A stretch of DNA of 64,000 nt from Paenibacillus glucanolyticus NBRC 15330 (GCF_004000885.1 NZ_BIMC01000008.1:124001-188000), one strand, 5' to 3'; shown: positions 27,929-37,405, counted from the first letter of the stretch. The notes: generated by a model not told the origin, from the sequence alone. A program made the numbers and translations.

Positions 27929-30499
27929 ATGAGTAGTACAAAGTTCAGAGTGACTGCCGTCTTAATGGCTGCAATTCTGGCAGCGGCACCGCAAGCAGAG
28001 GCAGCGGCAGCTAAGACGGGGCCATCGCAAGTCACGAAATCCAATTCGCAGAATCATGCAGTGCCTGCATGGAACGTAACGCTTGGCAATAACGTTACGG
28101 CAACGCTGGAGCATGCCGACGGATGGCAGCAAAACGGCACATATGTTGCAGTGTTTACCCTGAAGTACAAAAACGGGGGCAAGAGCTCCGCACGGCTGGT
28201 ATCCTATTTTCCTAAGGTGGTGCTACCCGGCGGTTCTGTGACAGCTGCTAATCCAATTACCAGAGATCTTGCCAAGAAGAAGATTGAACCGGGTCAGAGC
28301 CTCAGCGTGACCTACTATGCCAAAACCGAAGGCAACTCCTTATCCGGCATGAAGCTGGTGATGGACGTATGGAATCCGAAAGCCAAAGGCTACCTGCAGC
28401 GTGTCGGAACGTACAGATTGCCTGCCAATTATTCGGCAGCTGCCGCACCGGGATCGAGTACCAAGCTGCAATTGGGCGGTACGCCGGTTACCGTTCAGGC
28501 GGAATCGCTGGAGATCATTAAGTATGACGGCAAAGTGATAGCCAAAGTCGGCATGTACATGACAAACCATGGCGGGAAAGTGTGGAGCGACCGCGGTTTC
28601 GAACCTCATCTGGTGACAGCAAGCGGCAATTCATTCCTTCTTCATCACGAAGCAGGTACAGAGGGGGTACCCATCCAGCCGAAAGAGAAGAAATTGGTAT
28701 ATTACATAACGGAAATTCCCTCTTATCTTAAATCGGCCGGTTTGCGTTTCCTATGGACCGAAAACGACGACACACTGAAGCTCACCTTGCCGGTCGAGTC
28801 CTTTAAGCTGCCAGCGGCAACAGCTCCTAAATGGGATATCGCGGCGGGGGCAGCCAAGAAGATGACGATCAAGGGGATTCCGGTTGAAGCCAGAATCAGG
28901 CAGGCTTCGCTGCGTTCCTCCGGGGGCGAGGGCATATGGAACATCGAGATGTCTTTCAAGAACAAAGGCAAGAAATCGGTGGCAGTGCCGGGTTATGATT
29001 TTGCGATTAAAGCCTCGGAAGGCTCCTTCCATCCTTACAATCCGGATAACAAAGTGGGTCTGACACTGCGACCTGGCGAAGAGAAAACGATGTCGATGGA
29101 AATTTCGCTTCCGCTTGAGCTCAAGCAGGACAAGCTGAAGCTGCAAATGATTGAATCCTCTGCCGGGGATGATCCTTCAACCCAAACCCCTGCTAATCCG
29201 GCCGAGCCGGGCAGCGAATCGGCGTCAGGAGCTCAGGAGAAAGTGGCCCTGCCGATTGCCTATTTTGACATTTCGTATCAAACGGAGCGCAAGGCTTCCA
29301 TCGGTGTCGAATACGGCGCGCAGTCTGCCCAGGGATTTGCTTACACGCTTGTATCCATGCAGCGTCTCCCATGGCAGGATACAGATCTCATTGTTGCCAA
29401 GCTGCGTCTGCGAAATACTCAGGAATCCAAATCGCTGCCGCTGCCTGAGCTTAAGGCAAACGTCACATCGGACGAAAAAACGGTGTTGACCGGCTCTGAG
29501 GTTATTGCAGAGGAACAGGGCTCTTTGATTGCCCCCGGGTCATCAACAGAGGTGTATGTCATGGCGCGGATCCCTTATACCAAGGACATCCGTTCGCTCC
29601 GCTTCGAGCTGTTTACCCAGAAAGATACAGCTAAATCTTCTTTCCTAACCGTAACCACTTCAGGAGCCACGCAGTCGATTGAAGTGCTGGAGAAGGGAAA
29701 ACCCTACTCGGTTACCGTTATCGGTAAACGTGCAGATGCGCAGGAGCGACGGACCGTGATCTATGAGGGGGTAGATACCGACATTGTCTATTCCGAGCTG
29801 TTGCTGACCAGCAATGAACAGCGCCGTGTGCAAGCGGCCATGCTGAAAGGGTATTTCCAGAGCGCGGACGGAATGATTTACGAAGCGGACACCATTCAGC
29901 CGGAAGCCGCGCTACAGCCAGGGTCCAAGCAGTCCGTTGTCTTTTGGGCAAGGGTGCCAAAAGGGGTATCGGGCGAACTGGGACTAGCTCTTGGCACGGC
30001 GATGTCCGGCGGCAAGCTTGCGGAAACGGGGAAAGACGTTACCGGTGTGATGGGCGTGAAGAAACTGATGCTGAATCCGGTGAGACCGGCAGCAAGCTCC
30101 GGGCTGACGCAGCTCGATTGGTATCCTTACAACGTCTCCGTCACGAAGGCGTCAGGGCATTTGCAGGAAGGCAGCTCTTCCATTTCGCTGAATGTCACGT
30201 TTGACGTGAAACGCAGCGAGAGTATTACTGCCGCGGATTCCGGCCACAAGCTGATTCTGATCATCAAAGACGTGCTGGGACAGACACAGGAGCGCACACT
30301 TACGCCAGGTACGGATATCCAGGTGCCAGGTACTCGGTCGATGTCGATCGAGTTGACGGACGATCAATATAAAAGACTTCGCGGCGGATGGTTTAACCTG
30401 ACCCTTGTGGACGAATTCCAGAATGAGCGAATCACGCTTGGCAGCCAAAGCTATAATCTGACATTCCAGCCTACTGTGGATCCGAATGAGGAGAGATAG
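27929..30499 (+). CDS. Large secreted multi-domain protein of unknown function
   Basis: An 856-residue exported protein. The signal peptide is about 26 residues and ends near AEAAAA. The rest is beta-rich and appears to hold about six divergent Ig-like repeats of 110-150 residues. Each tends to contain a hydrophobic 'own-weight' strand and a motif like L-x-PG-x5-V-x-Y near its end (for example IEPGQSLSVTYYAKT, LRPGEEKTMSMEISL, LQPGSKQSVVFWARV). A Pro/Ser/Gly-rich linker lies near residues 420-440. No enzymatic motif was seen. It starts a four-gene unit with an ABC exporter and adaptor, 27 bases before the ATPase gene. AAGGGAG is 13 bases before ATG 27929; ATG 27887 is an alternative. I do not recognise a named family. 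Confidence 0.75.
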   Translation: MSSTKFRVTAVLMAAILAAAPQAEAAAAKTGPSQVTKSNSQNHAVPAWNVTLGNNVTATLEHADGWQQNGTYVAVFTLKYKNGGKSSARLVSYFPKVVLPGGSVTAANPITRDLAKKKIEPGQSLSVTYYAKTEGNSLSGMKLVMDVWNPKAKGYLQRVGTYRLPANYSAAAAPGSSTKLQLGGTPVTVQAESLEIIKYDGKVIAKVGMYMTNHGGKVWSDRGFEPHLVTASGNSFLLHHEAGTEGVPIQPKEKKLVYYITEIPSYLKSAGLRFLWTENDDTLKLTLPVESFKLPAATAPKWDIAAGAAKKMTIKGIPVEARIRQASLRSSGGEGIWNIEMSFKNKGKKSVAVPGYDFAIKASEGSFHPYNPDNKVGLTLRPGEEKTMSMEISLPLELKQDKLKLQMIESSAGDDPSTQTPANPAEPGSESASGAQEKVALPIAYFDISYQTERKASIGVEYGAQSAQGFAYTLVSMQRLPWQDTDLIVAKLRLRNTQESKSLPLPELKANVTSDEKTVLTGSEVIAEEQGSLIAPGSSTEVYVMARIPYTKDIRSLRFELFTQKDTAKSSFLTVTTSGATQSIEVLEKGKPYSVTVIGKRADAQERRTVIYEGVDTDIVYSELLLTSNEQRRVQAAMLKGYFQSADGMIYEADTIQPEAALQPGSKQSVVFWARVPKGVSGELGLALGTAMSGGKLAETGKDVTGVMGVKKLMLNPVRPAASSGLTQLDWYPYNVSVTKASGHLQEGSSSISLNVTFDVKRSESITAADSGHKLILIIKDVLGQTQERTLTPGTDIQVPGTRSMSIELTDDQYKRLRGGWFNLTLVDEFQNERITLGSQSYNLTFQPTVDPNEER

Positions 30500-30526
30500 A
30501 TTAAGAATCGGAAAGGAACAGCGAAC

Positions 30527-31297
30527 ATGTTGCGTTTGGAAAATGTATCGCACAGCTTTAAGAACGGCAACGAAGTGTTAAAGGTGCTTCATAACATCCA
30601 GTTTGAAGTCCAGAAGGGAGAGATGATTGCTCTCCTCGGCAGCTCAGGGTCGGGCAAGTCGACGCTGCTCAACTTGATGGCTGGACTGATGAAGCCCACG
30701 GAGGGCCATATTTATATTGCCGATCAGGATATTGTCAAATACGGGGAGAACAAACTTGCCGTCTTCAGGCGCAAGCATATCGGATTTATATTTCAGGCCT
30801 ACGAGCTTATTCCGACCCTGACGGTACGGGAAAACGTGGAGCTGCCGCTTGTTTTTCAGTCCGTTTCACCGTCCAAGCGCCGGAAGAAAGCGATGGAGCT
30901 TCTGGAGATGACGGGAATTGGCGATAAGGCAGCACTGTACCCTTCCCAATTGTCCGGCGGACAGCAGCAGCGCGTCAGTATTTCGCGCTCGCTGATCACG
31001 GAGCCTTCCGTCATTTTTGCGGACGAGCCGACAGGCAATCTGGACACCAAAACGGAAGAGGAAATCATCCGGATTATGATGGCGCTGAATGAGTCCATGA
31101 ATACGACATTTGTCATCGTTACCCATGAGATGGAAGTTGCGGCTCAAATGAAAAAAACGATCATGCTCCGTGACGGTTACTTAGTTCAACCGGAGGAATA
31201 TACGAGACCGGCAGCAGGAGGCTCTAAGGCGCCTAATGCCTCATCGCTTCCGTCCGGTGTCGAGGTTCATTCGGAGGGGGCAGGTGAAGTCAGCTGA
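30527..31297 (+). CDS. MacB/YknY-type ABC transporter ATPase
   Basis: A 256-residue ATPase of the LolD/MacB group. Walker A is GSSGSGKSTLLN, the signature LSGGQQQRVSI and Walker B VIFADEPTGNLD. It energises the FtsX-type permease that follows. AAAGGAAC precedes ATG 30527. The C-terminal 35 residues after the fold are an unusual Ala/Gly/Pro-rich tail. The permease frame opens over its stop codon. The set ATPase-permease-adaptor parallels Bacillus YknYZX, which protects against an extracellular toxin peptide. Confidence 0.9.
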   Translation: MLRLENVSHSFKNGNEVLKVLHNIQFEVQKGEMIALLGSSGSGKSTLLNLMAGLMKPTEGHIYIADQDIVKYGENKLAVFRRKHIGFIFQAYELIPTLTVRENVELPLVFQSVSPSKRRKKAMELLEMTGIGDKAALYPSQLSGGQQQRVSISRSLITEPSVIFADEPTGNLDTKTEEEIIRIMMALNESMNTTFVIVTHEMEVAAQMKKTIMLRDGYLVQPEEYTRPAAGGSKAPNASSLPSGVEVHSEGAGEVS

Positions 31298-32640
31298 AAA
31301 TTCTAGACAGCATGCGGCTGGCATGGGGGCAGATCAAGCGCCGCAAAGTAGTGACAGCCCTGTGCATGACCGGTATTTCCATTGGATGTGCGGCAATCAT
31401 TGTTGCGATCAGCATTGGCAACGCCGCCCAGGGTTATTTGGAGACCGAGATTATAGGCGGTATGAAGCTGGATGAGATTACGGTGACCCCGCAGGGCAGC
31501 AGTGGACCCGGAGAGGGGGGCGGCGCTGCCGGTGGGGAGCGTGGATTGCTTACGGATGATAAGGTTCAGGTGATTCAGGGCTTTAATCATGTCAAATCCG
31601 TTATCGCGACCAAGCAGCTTGGATATTTCCGATCCATTTCGTCCGACAATCTGATTAGCGAAGGTGTTAATGTAGTGGCCGTGGACCTGTCCAAACTCAA
31701 AGAGCAGGGACAAAGGTTCAAGGAGGGTGGTGCGCTTGAGCAGATAGGCGCCGTCGTCCTCAATTATGGAGCCACAACAGGATGGAAGGATGCAGAGACA
31801 AGCGAGAGATTGACCAATATGATGAATACCGATCCCAACAATCCGAAGCTGTGGGAAGAATTCCAGATGTATGAGGGCACCGTGACGGACATGAGCGGCA
31901 AAAGCATTCAGCTTGAGCAGATGGACAACGAAAAGAAGCTGCTGGGTCCGCAGATGTACGTAGGGGGTGTGCTGGATGTGCCTACGGGGCGGGAAGCCCA
32001 GTTTGCCATCTACGACAGGCAGGCCTATGTTTCCTTTGATACGGCTGAATGGCTTGCAGACAGCCTGAATTTGCAAAATGGGACGGCTTCCAAGCAGCGG
32101 GTATACGACAGCGTAACGGTCAAAGTGGATGACCTGCAGAATATTAAACCACTTGAGGATTTGATATCAAAACTTGCGCTTAATGCAAGCGACAATCTGG
32201 CGATGCGCGATCAGATCGCTTCCCAATTGGACACATTCAAGGCGATTGCACTGGGCGTAGGCGTATTTATTCTATTGCTGGCCTCCATTTCGATCATTGT
32301 AGCCATGACAATGTCTACGCATCAGCGCCGCCGGCAAATCGGCATTATGAAGGTCTTGGGGGCGAATATGCCGCAAATCCGCAATATGTTTATCGTGGAG
32401 GCCAGTCTGCTCGGTTTGCTTGGCGGTTTGCTTGGCATCGTGTTCGCGTATTTGATCATCAACGGGTTGAATTCATTCATTACAGCTTCTGCAGGGATGT
32501 CGGGGCTGCAGATTGCAGTTACGCTGGGCACGCTGCCCATCGGCATCGCATTCGCGGTGATGACCGGAATCCTCTCGGGGATTTATCCGGCGATCAGCGC
32601 AGCAAGAACAAATGCGCTCCTTGCCATTAAGCGGGATTAG
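31294..32640 (+). CDS. MacB/YknZ-type ABC permease, probable CTG start
   Basis: A 448-residue permease with one N-terminal TM helix (about 25-45), a large extracytoplasmic domain, and three C-terminal TM helices of the FtsX type. The last part contains the motif RRRQIGIMKVLGAN. The first ATG is 31312, but it has no ribosome binding site. Starting at CTG 31294 gives M-KILDSMRLAWGQIKRRK, the usual N-terminus of MacB permeases, with GGTGAAG just upstream and a CTGA overlap with the ATPase stop. I therefore prefer the CTG start. The Gly-rich insert GPGEGGGAAGG near residue 70 is a loop. Confidence 0.85.
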   Translation: MKILDSMRLAWGQIKRRKVVTALCMTGISIGCAAIIVAISIGNAAQGYLETEIIGGMKLDEITVTPQGSSGPGEGGGAAGGERGLLTDDKVQVIQGFNHVKSVIATKQLGYFRSISSDNLISEGVNVVAVDLSKLKEQGQRFKEGGALEQIGAVVLNYGATTGWKDAETSERLTNMMNTDPNNPKLWEEFQMYEGTVTDMSGKSIQLEQMDNEKKLLGPQMYVGGVLDVPTGREAQFAIYDRQAYVSFDTAEWLADSLNLQNGTASKQRVYDSVTVKVDDLQNIKPLEDLISKLALNASDNLAMRDQIASQLDTFKAIALGVGVFILLLASISIIVAMTMSTHQRRRQIGIMKVLGANMPQIRNMFIVEASLLGLLGGLLGIVFAYLIINGLNSFITASAGMSGLQIAVTLGTLPIGIAFAVMTGILSGIYPAISAARTNALLAIKRD

Positions 32641-32673
32641 GATTATGAGCATCGGAAAGGAAGCTAAATCGGT

Positions 32674-33762
32674 ATGATCAAAAAAATCATAAAATGGACA
32701 ATTATCGTGGCTGTGCTGGGTGTGGTGGGTTATTGGGGATATGGACAGGTGAAACCGAAAGAGCCTGAAATTCCGATGATGGAAGAACCCCAGGTCATCT
32801 CGTTTCCCGTAACCGAGGAAACCATCACTTCGACCGTGCAGGTCAAGGGAACGTCCGAGTACGGACGGGAGACGAATGTGTACGCCCCTTTTGAAGCGAA
32901 GGTCGAGTCATGGAGCGTAGAGAATGGCCAGCAGATCAAGCAGGGCGATACACTCTTTAAATTGGAGCAAACAGCGATCCGCCAGCAGCTTCAGCAGAAA
33001 GAGGCCGAACTGCAGAAGAAGAAGCTGGAGCAGGAACTGAAGGAATTCACGCTGAATCAGGACCTGGATAACGCGCCAGTCGGGGCAACCGAGGCCGAGC
33101 GTCTGAAAATGCTGGCAGACCAGGAAAATGCGCGGCTGAGCAGCCAGCTGGACGAAGTGAACAATGATATTGAACGACAGACGATGAATGATCTGAATGA
33201 TAGACTGAAGAAGTCCACATATCAATCTCCGGCTACGGGGTTGTTTCTGTTCGACCCGACACAGCAGGTGCCGCAATCGGTCACGGCGAACCAGTATATC
33301 GGTAAAATCGTCGATCTGGATTCCCTCCGGTTCGTGGCATATGTAGGGGAGAACGAGGTGTTCAACATTAAACCGGATATGGCGGTTGAGGTGAAGATGC
33401 CTTCCATCAAGGATTTGAAGCTGAAGGGGAAAGTGCTGGAGGTGGCCAAATTCGCTGAGGCAACCGCCCAGGAAAAACAAACGTCTCAGACACCGCAGTT
33501 CAAGGTGATTGTCTCGCTGCCTAAGAATGACCGCTTGATCGGCGGATTGACGCTTAACGGAGACATTGTGACCAAGCGGAAGGACAAAGCCGTTGTCGTT
33601 CCCAAACTCGCCGTCATGACGGATGGGGGGAAATCATACGTCATGGTGGATAGGGGCGGCGGTCAAATTGAACGTCAGGATATTGAGACCGGTATGCAGA
33701 CTCTCGACAAAATCGAAGTCCTGTCAGGACTGAAATCAGGCGATACTGTGGTTCTCCAGTAA
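32674..33762 (+). CDS. Membrane-fusion (HlyD/MacA/YknX-type) adaptor
   Basis: A 362-residue adaptor anchored by one N-terminal TM helix (about 7-25). A lipoyl-like half (YAPFEAKVESWSVENGQQIKQGD) is followed by a coiled coil rich in Gln, Lys and Glu (about 110-180), the second lipoyl half and beta-barrel domains. It should join the MacB-type permease on the outer face of the membrane. It is the last gene of the operon that begins with the secreted protein. GGAAAGGAAG precedes ATG 32674. Confidence 0.88.
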   Translation: MIKKIIKWTIIVAVLGVVGYWGYGQVKPKEPEIPMMEEPQVISFPVTEETITSTVQVKGTSEYGRETNVYAPFEAKVESWSVENGQQIKQGDTLFKLEQTAIRQQLQQKEAELQKKKLEQELKEFTLNQDLDNAPVGATEAERLKMLADQENARLSSQLDEVNNDIERQTMNDLNDRLKKSTYQSPATGLFLFDPTQQVPQSVTANQYIGKIVDLDSLRFVAYVGENEVFNIKPDMAVEVKMPSIKDLKLKGKVLEVAKFAEATAQEKQTSQTPQFKVIVSLPKNDRLIGGLTLNGDIVTKRKDKAVVVPKLAVMTDGGKSYVMVDRGGGQIERQDIETGMQTLDKIEVLSGLKSGDTVVLQ

Positions 33763-33779
33763 AAATAGAAATCGATTAC

Positions 33780-33822
33780 GCAGCGTTCTTAACGGCATAT
33801 AGCCGGGAGGACGCTGCTTTTC
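33780..33822 (+). terminator. Terminator after the adaptor gene
   Basis: Stem GCAGCGT...ACGCTGC with an inner CGGC/GCCG pairing, followed by TTTTCT. Confidence 0.75.
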
Positions 33823-34018
33823 TAATCGTCCCCTTCCCAATAAGATGAGCAGAGGATTTAGTGGGTCGCTTTGTAAAATTAGTACAGATACAAAAAGCAT
33901 GTATAGAAAGTATTGGAGTTGATTTTTACAGTGCGCTAACAGTTTTCAGCAGGAAACAGCATATACATTCAACAAAAATATGGAAGTAAATCCATCAATA
34001 AAAATGTAACCGCTTCAG

Positions 34019-34032
34019 ATAAAGCGCTTACA
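34019..34032 (+). promoter_or_regulatory. cre-like site in a 435-bp gene-free region
   Basis: ATAAAGCGCTTACA matches 12 of 14 cre positions. The region 33763-34197 has no gene. Besides this site and the upstream terminator it holds a small hairpin CTCGT-GAATTT-ACGAG near 34042-34057 and A/T-rich sequence. No clear promoter was found, so the target is uncertain. Confidence 0.35.
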
Positions 34033-34197
34033 GAAGAAAACTCGTGAATTTACGAGAAAGATGTGGTTTAATGGACAAGGAAACAGGATTTTCGCGTTTT
34101 TTGTAGTAAACACAAATGTCAGGTTTGCGTTAACGGAATACTAGATCTTTGTAAACCGGGTAAACCGCATCATGCTAACGAAAAGGGAGATTTTGAA

Positions 34198-34620
34198 ATG
34201 CATGTTCGTTCCTTTCAGTTGAGTGACTGTACCCCCGTAACCGAGCTACTACAGATTGCTTTATCGGAAGACTGCTACGAAAACACGATGGAGCCCTTCT
34301 CCAGACAGCTCGCTTGGGACTCTGATCTGATTATGGTGGCTGAAGAAAACGGTGAAATCGTTGGTGCCCTAATTGGTACGATCGAACGCAATCATGGTTG
34401 TTATTACCGCATTGCCATTCATCCTGACTATCGCAGAAAAGGAATTGGCAAGGCTCTGATATCGGCGATGGAACAGCGTTTTCAATCACGTAAGGTCAGT
34501 CGGATTATGGTAGCCGGAGACGAGCACAACGCCGCAGCCATGCCATTTTATGAAGCCATGGGATACGGTGCCAGCCAAATCCTGCGGTCGTTCCAGAAGC
34601 TCAGTATCCTAGGTCAATAG
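34198..34620 (+). CDS. GNAT-family N-acetyltransferase
   Basis: A 140-residue acetyltransferase with the acetyl-CoA loop HPDYRRKGIGKAL (motif A R-x-x-G-x-G/A) and motif B ending in FYEAMGY. The acceptor could be a protein, amino acid or small molecule; nothing in the sequence decides. AAGGGAGA precedes ATG 34198. It is a single gene bounded by a long non-coding region and a terminator. Confidence 0.85.
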   Translation: MHVRSFQLSDCTPVTELLQIALSEDCYENTMEPFSRQLAWDSDLIMVAEENGEIVGALIGTIERNHGCYYRIAIHPDYRRKGIGKALISAMEQRFQSRKVSRIMVAGDEHNAAAMPFYEAMGYGASQILRSFQKLSILGQ

Positions 34621-34705
34621 TTGAACGACTAGCGGTACATACGAGCCACGTAAAACGGCGGCTTTAAGCTTCGACAGAGATAAGAAACGACATTTTTTCT
34701 ATATG

Positions 34706-34751
34706 AAGCATATCTACCGGCCGTTGCAAATGGTTGGGAGATATGCTTTTC
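34706..34751 (+). terminator. Terminator after the GNAT gene
   Basis: A perfect 10-bp stem AAGCATATCT/AGATATGCTT with a long 23-base loop, followed by TTCT. Confidence 0.6.
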
Positions 34752-34822
34752 TATTAATGTACCTTTTTTGAGGGTGCCGCCGTCGGAGCTTGTAGGCGAA
34801 ATCGAAGTAAGGTAGGTGCAGT

Positions 34823-35425
34823 ATGGGACAAGTGATTCCTCCGGATTCAACTGAGAATGGCGAGAACAACGGACCACAGAATCAACCCAGCAAGAAGAAC
34901 GGGTGGGCAGCCGAGCTTTGGGACTGGGTAAAGACGATTACGATTGCATTTGTTATTATGGTGCTTCTAAATATGTTTGTGTTCAACCTGTCCATGGTTA
35001 AAGGTGAATCAATGCAGCCGACACTGGTAGCATCGGAGCGGCTATTTATTAATAAAGTAGTGTATCGCTTTGCAGAACCGAGTCATGGTGATGTCATCGT
35101 GCTTAAGGATCCAAGCGATGGTCCAGACAAGAAGGAGTTTTTGGTGAAGCGTATTGTCGGCGTTCCAGGGGATACCATTGAAGTAAAGGATCAGACGCTG
35201 TATGTTAACGGTGTGGCCAAGGAGGAAGGATACACCGATGTTGCGATCGAAGATCCAGGCTTTGAGCCTGTTACCCTCGAGGAGGGACGGTATTTTGTTA
35301 TGGGAGATAACCGTCATCTCGGAAAGAGCAAGGACAGCCGCATGTTTGGCAGTGTGAAGGAAAGCGACATTGTAGGCAGGGCGGAATTCATATTCTGGCC
35401 GCTGTCCGAGATCAAAAAGCTGTAG
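34823..35425 (+). CDS. lepB: Signal peptidase I
   Basis: A 200-residue type I signal peptidase that removes signal peptides from exported proteins. One N-terminal TM helix (about 37-58) anchors it, with the catalytic part outside. Catalytic Ser63 lies in KGESMQPTL and Lys109 in FLVKRIVGVPGD; YFVMGDNRHLGKSKDSR is box E. The first 30 residues are polar and Asn/Gln-rich. A GTAAGGTAGGTG stretch precedes ATG 34823. The queG-ogt gene starts 41 bases downstream. Confidence 0.95.
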   Translation: MGQVIPPDSTENGENNGPQNQPSKKNGWAAELWDWVKTITIAFVIMVLLNMFVFNLSMVKGESMQPTLVASERLFINKVVYRFAEPSHGDVIVLKDPSDGPDKKEFLVKRIVGVPGDTIEVKDQTLYVNGVAKEEGYTDVAIEDPGFEPVTLEEGRYFVMGDNRHLGKSKDSRMFGSVKESDIVGRAEFIFWPLSEIKKL

Positions 35426-35466
35426 CTGCCAATTGGACATCATCCCAGGAAAGGAGGCGCTGGAGA

Positions 35467-37320
35467 ATGACCTACACACTCGGCTCGCACGCTCCTCCGC
35501 CTTCGGTTTGGGAGGAGCTCAAACAGGAACTGAAATCCGTTGCCCCAGAGCTTGGTATTGATGATATCGGCTTTGCTTCGGCGGAACCGTTTCAGTCCTT
35601 GAAGGGAATCCTGCAGAATCATCGGGACAAAGGTTATGAATCCGGGTTTGAAGAGCCGGATCTGGATAAGAGGGTTACTCCGGCTCTCCCGGGAAGCGAG
35701 CCCATGTCCTTAATCGCGATTGCGATAACGTACCATTCCAAAATGGACAACCCGCCAAAATCGGAGCCTGGAAAGTACAGGGGAATTATGGCGCGTTCTG
35801 CTTGGGGCAGAGATTACCATCAGGTGCTTCGGGAGGCCATGAGCCGTCTGGAGGCTTTTATAAGAGAACGGGTACCGGATGCAAGACTTGAAAGCATGGT
35901 CGATACGGGAGCGCTTGTCGACCGGGCGGTTTCCCAGCGTGCAGGCATTGGCTTTAGTGCTAAGAACTGTGCCATCATATCTCCGAAGTTAGGCTCCTGG
36001 ATATTCCTTGGCGAGATGATCACCAATATCCCGTTTCCGCCGGATACGCCGGTTACCGAGGACTGCGGGGAATGCACCAAGTGCATCGATGCTTGCCCTA
36101 CCGGAGCGCTTGTGGGCCCGGGGCAGCTTAACGCCCAGCGCTGTATTTCTTTTTTGACCCAAACCAAAGGGTTTCTGGACGAAGAAGTCATGCGCAAGAT
36201 TGGCAACCGGCTGTACGGCTGTGATACCTGTCAGATTGTTTGTCCGAAGAATCGGGGCAAGAACTGGACTCATCAAGAGGCCTTCAAACCCGATCCTGAA
36301 AAAGCCAAGCCGCTGCTCCTGCCGATCCTTGATTTAAGCAACCGTGAATTCAAGGAAACGTTCGGAGATACATCTGCCGCTTGGCGCGGCCGAAAGCCGA
36401 TACAGCGCAACGCTGTCATCGCGCTTGGCAACTTTAAAGATATTTCAGCTGTACCGAAGCTGAGCGAAGTACTGCTGAAAGACCCGCGCCCGGAGCTGCG
36501 GGGAACCGCTGCATGGGCTCTGGGCCGTATTGGAGGCGAAGAAGCGTTGAACAACTTAGAGAAAAGCATGAAATCAGAAGGGGATTCCCAAGTACGAGAT
36601 ATGCTGCAGCAAGCCTTGAATAAATTGAAGCCTGAACCGAATGAGAAAGAGGCCCCAACTGAGGCGCAAGCCGGGGGAGAAGCTTTATCCAGTGGCAACG
36701 CGTTGCCGGCTTCCCCGGATAAGGGAGATAAGCCGGAACAGGAGAGCCCCGCCATTCATGGAGTAGAGCCTATGGCCATTCCGGAAGGCGGACCCGAAGT
36801 TTTGTATTATGACGAAATTCAATCGCCGATCGGACCTTTAACGGTTTGTTCAACGGAGAAGGGACTTTGTCTGATTGAGTTCGGCAGCTTCTATGTAAAG
36901 GAAGCAGTCATCCAGCAGTGGTCTCGGACCTGGGCCGGCAACGGCGGTTACCAGCGGGACGAGGCGAGGTTAGCTCCTGCGACAGCGCAGCTGGAACGGT
37001 ATTTTTCAGGTGAGCTGAAGGAGTTTGAGATCCTACTGGATATGCGGGGAACCTCATTCCAATTGCAAGTATGGGAAGCTTTGAAATCCATTCCTTACGG
37101 GACGGTTTGTTCTTATAAGGATATAGCCGAATCCATCGGTCGTCCAAAAGCCGTGCGTGCTGTAGGCGGTGCAAACAACAAAAATCCTGTGCCGATTATC
37201 GTGCCATGCCACCGGGTGATTGGAACCGACGGGGCGCTGATTGGATATGCCGGCGGCCCGGAAATTAAACGTACCTTGTTAACGCTGGAAGGGGCTATGC
37301 CTGACCGGAAAGGGTCGTAA
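35467..37320 (+). CDS. queG: Fusion: epoxyqueuosine reductase QueG + O6-alkylguanine-DNA alkyltransferase (Ogt)
   Basis: A 617-residue two-enzyme protein in one uninterrupted frame. Residues 1-395 are QueG, which reduces epoxyqueuosine to queuosine in tRNA using cobalamin and two [4Fe-4S] clusters. Asp146 in VDTGALVDR is the likely general acid. The cluster motifs are CGECTKCIDACPTGA and CDTCQIVCPKN, and a HEAT-like tail spans about 290-395. A Pro/Glu/Ser-rich linker covers about 397-443. Residues 444-608 are a methylated-DNA-protein cysteine methyltransferase with acceptor Cys581 in VPCHRVIG and the arginine-finger region GRPKAVRAVGGANNKNP. AAAGGAGG precedes ATG 35467. One is a tRNA-modification enzyme and the other a DNA repair enzyme; a functional reason for joining them is not known. 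Confidence 0.93.
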   Translation: MTYTLGSHAPPPSVWEELKQELKSVAPELGIDDIGFASAEPFQSLKGILQNHRDKGYESGFEEPDLDKRVTPALPGSEPMSLIAIAITYHSKMDNPPKSEPGKYRGIMARSAWGRDYHQVLREAMSRLEAFIRERVPDARLESMVDTGALVDRAVSQRAGIGFSAKNCAIISPKLGSWIFLGEMITNIPFPPDTPVTEDCGECTKCIDACPTGALVGPGQLNAQRCISFLTQTKGFLDEEVMRKIGNRLYGCDTCQIVCPKNRGKNWTHQEAFKPDPEKAKPLLLPILDLSNREFKETFGDTSAAWRGRKPIQRNAVIALGNFKDISAVPKLSEVLLKDPRPELRGTAAWALGRIGGEEALNNLEKSMKSEGDSQVRDMLQQALNKLKPEPNEKEAPTEAQAGGEALSSGNALPASPDKGDKPEQESPAIHGVEPMAIPEGGPEVLYYDEIQSPIGPLTVCSTEKGLCLIEFGSFYVKEAVIQQWSRTWAGNGGYQRDEARLAPATAQLERYFSGELKEFEILLDMRGTSFQLQVWEALKSIPYGTVCSYKDIAESIGRPKAVRAVGGANNKNPVPIIVPCHRVIGTDGALIGYAGGPEIKRTLLTLEGAMPDRKGS

Positions 37321-37376
37321 GGGATCTAAGGTGCCATCATGGGACTGCCTGGCTGCTATATATCCGTTATTTTCAT

Positions 37377-37405
37377 TTGCTGTGTCGAAAAGGACATGCT
37401 ATGAT
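37377..37405 (+). promoter_or_regulatory. Candidate promoter of the YneF gene
   Basis: TTGCTG at 37377-37382 and TATGAT at 37400-37405 with a 17-base spacer. Confidence 0.55.
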
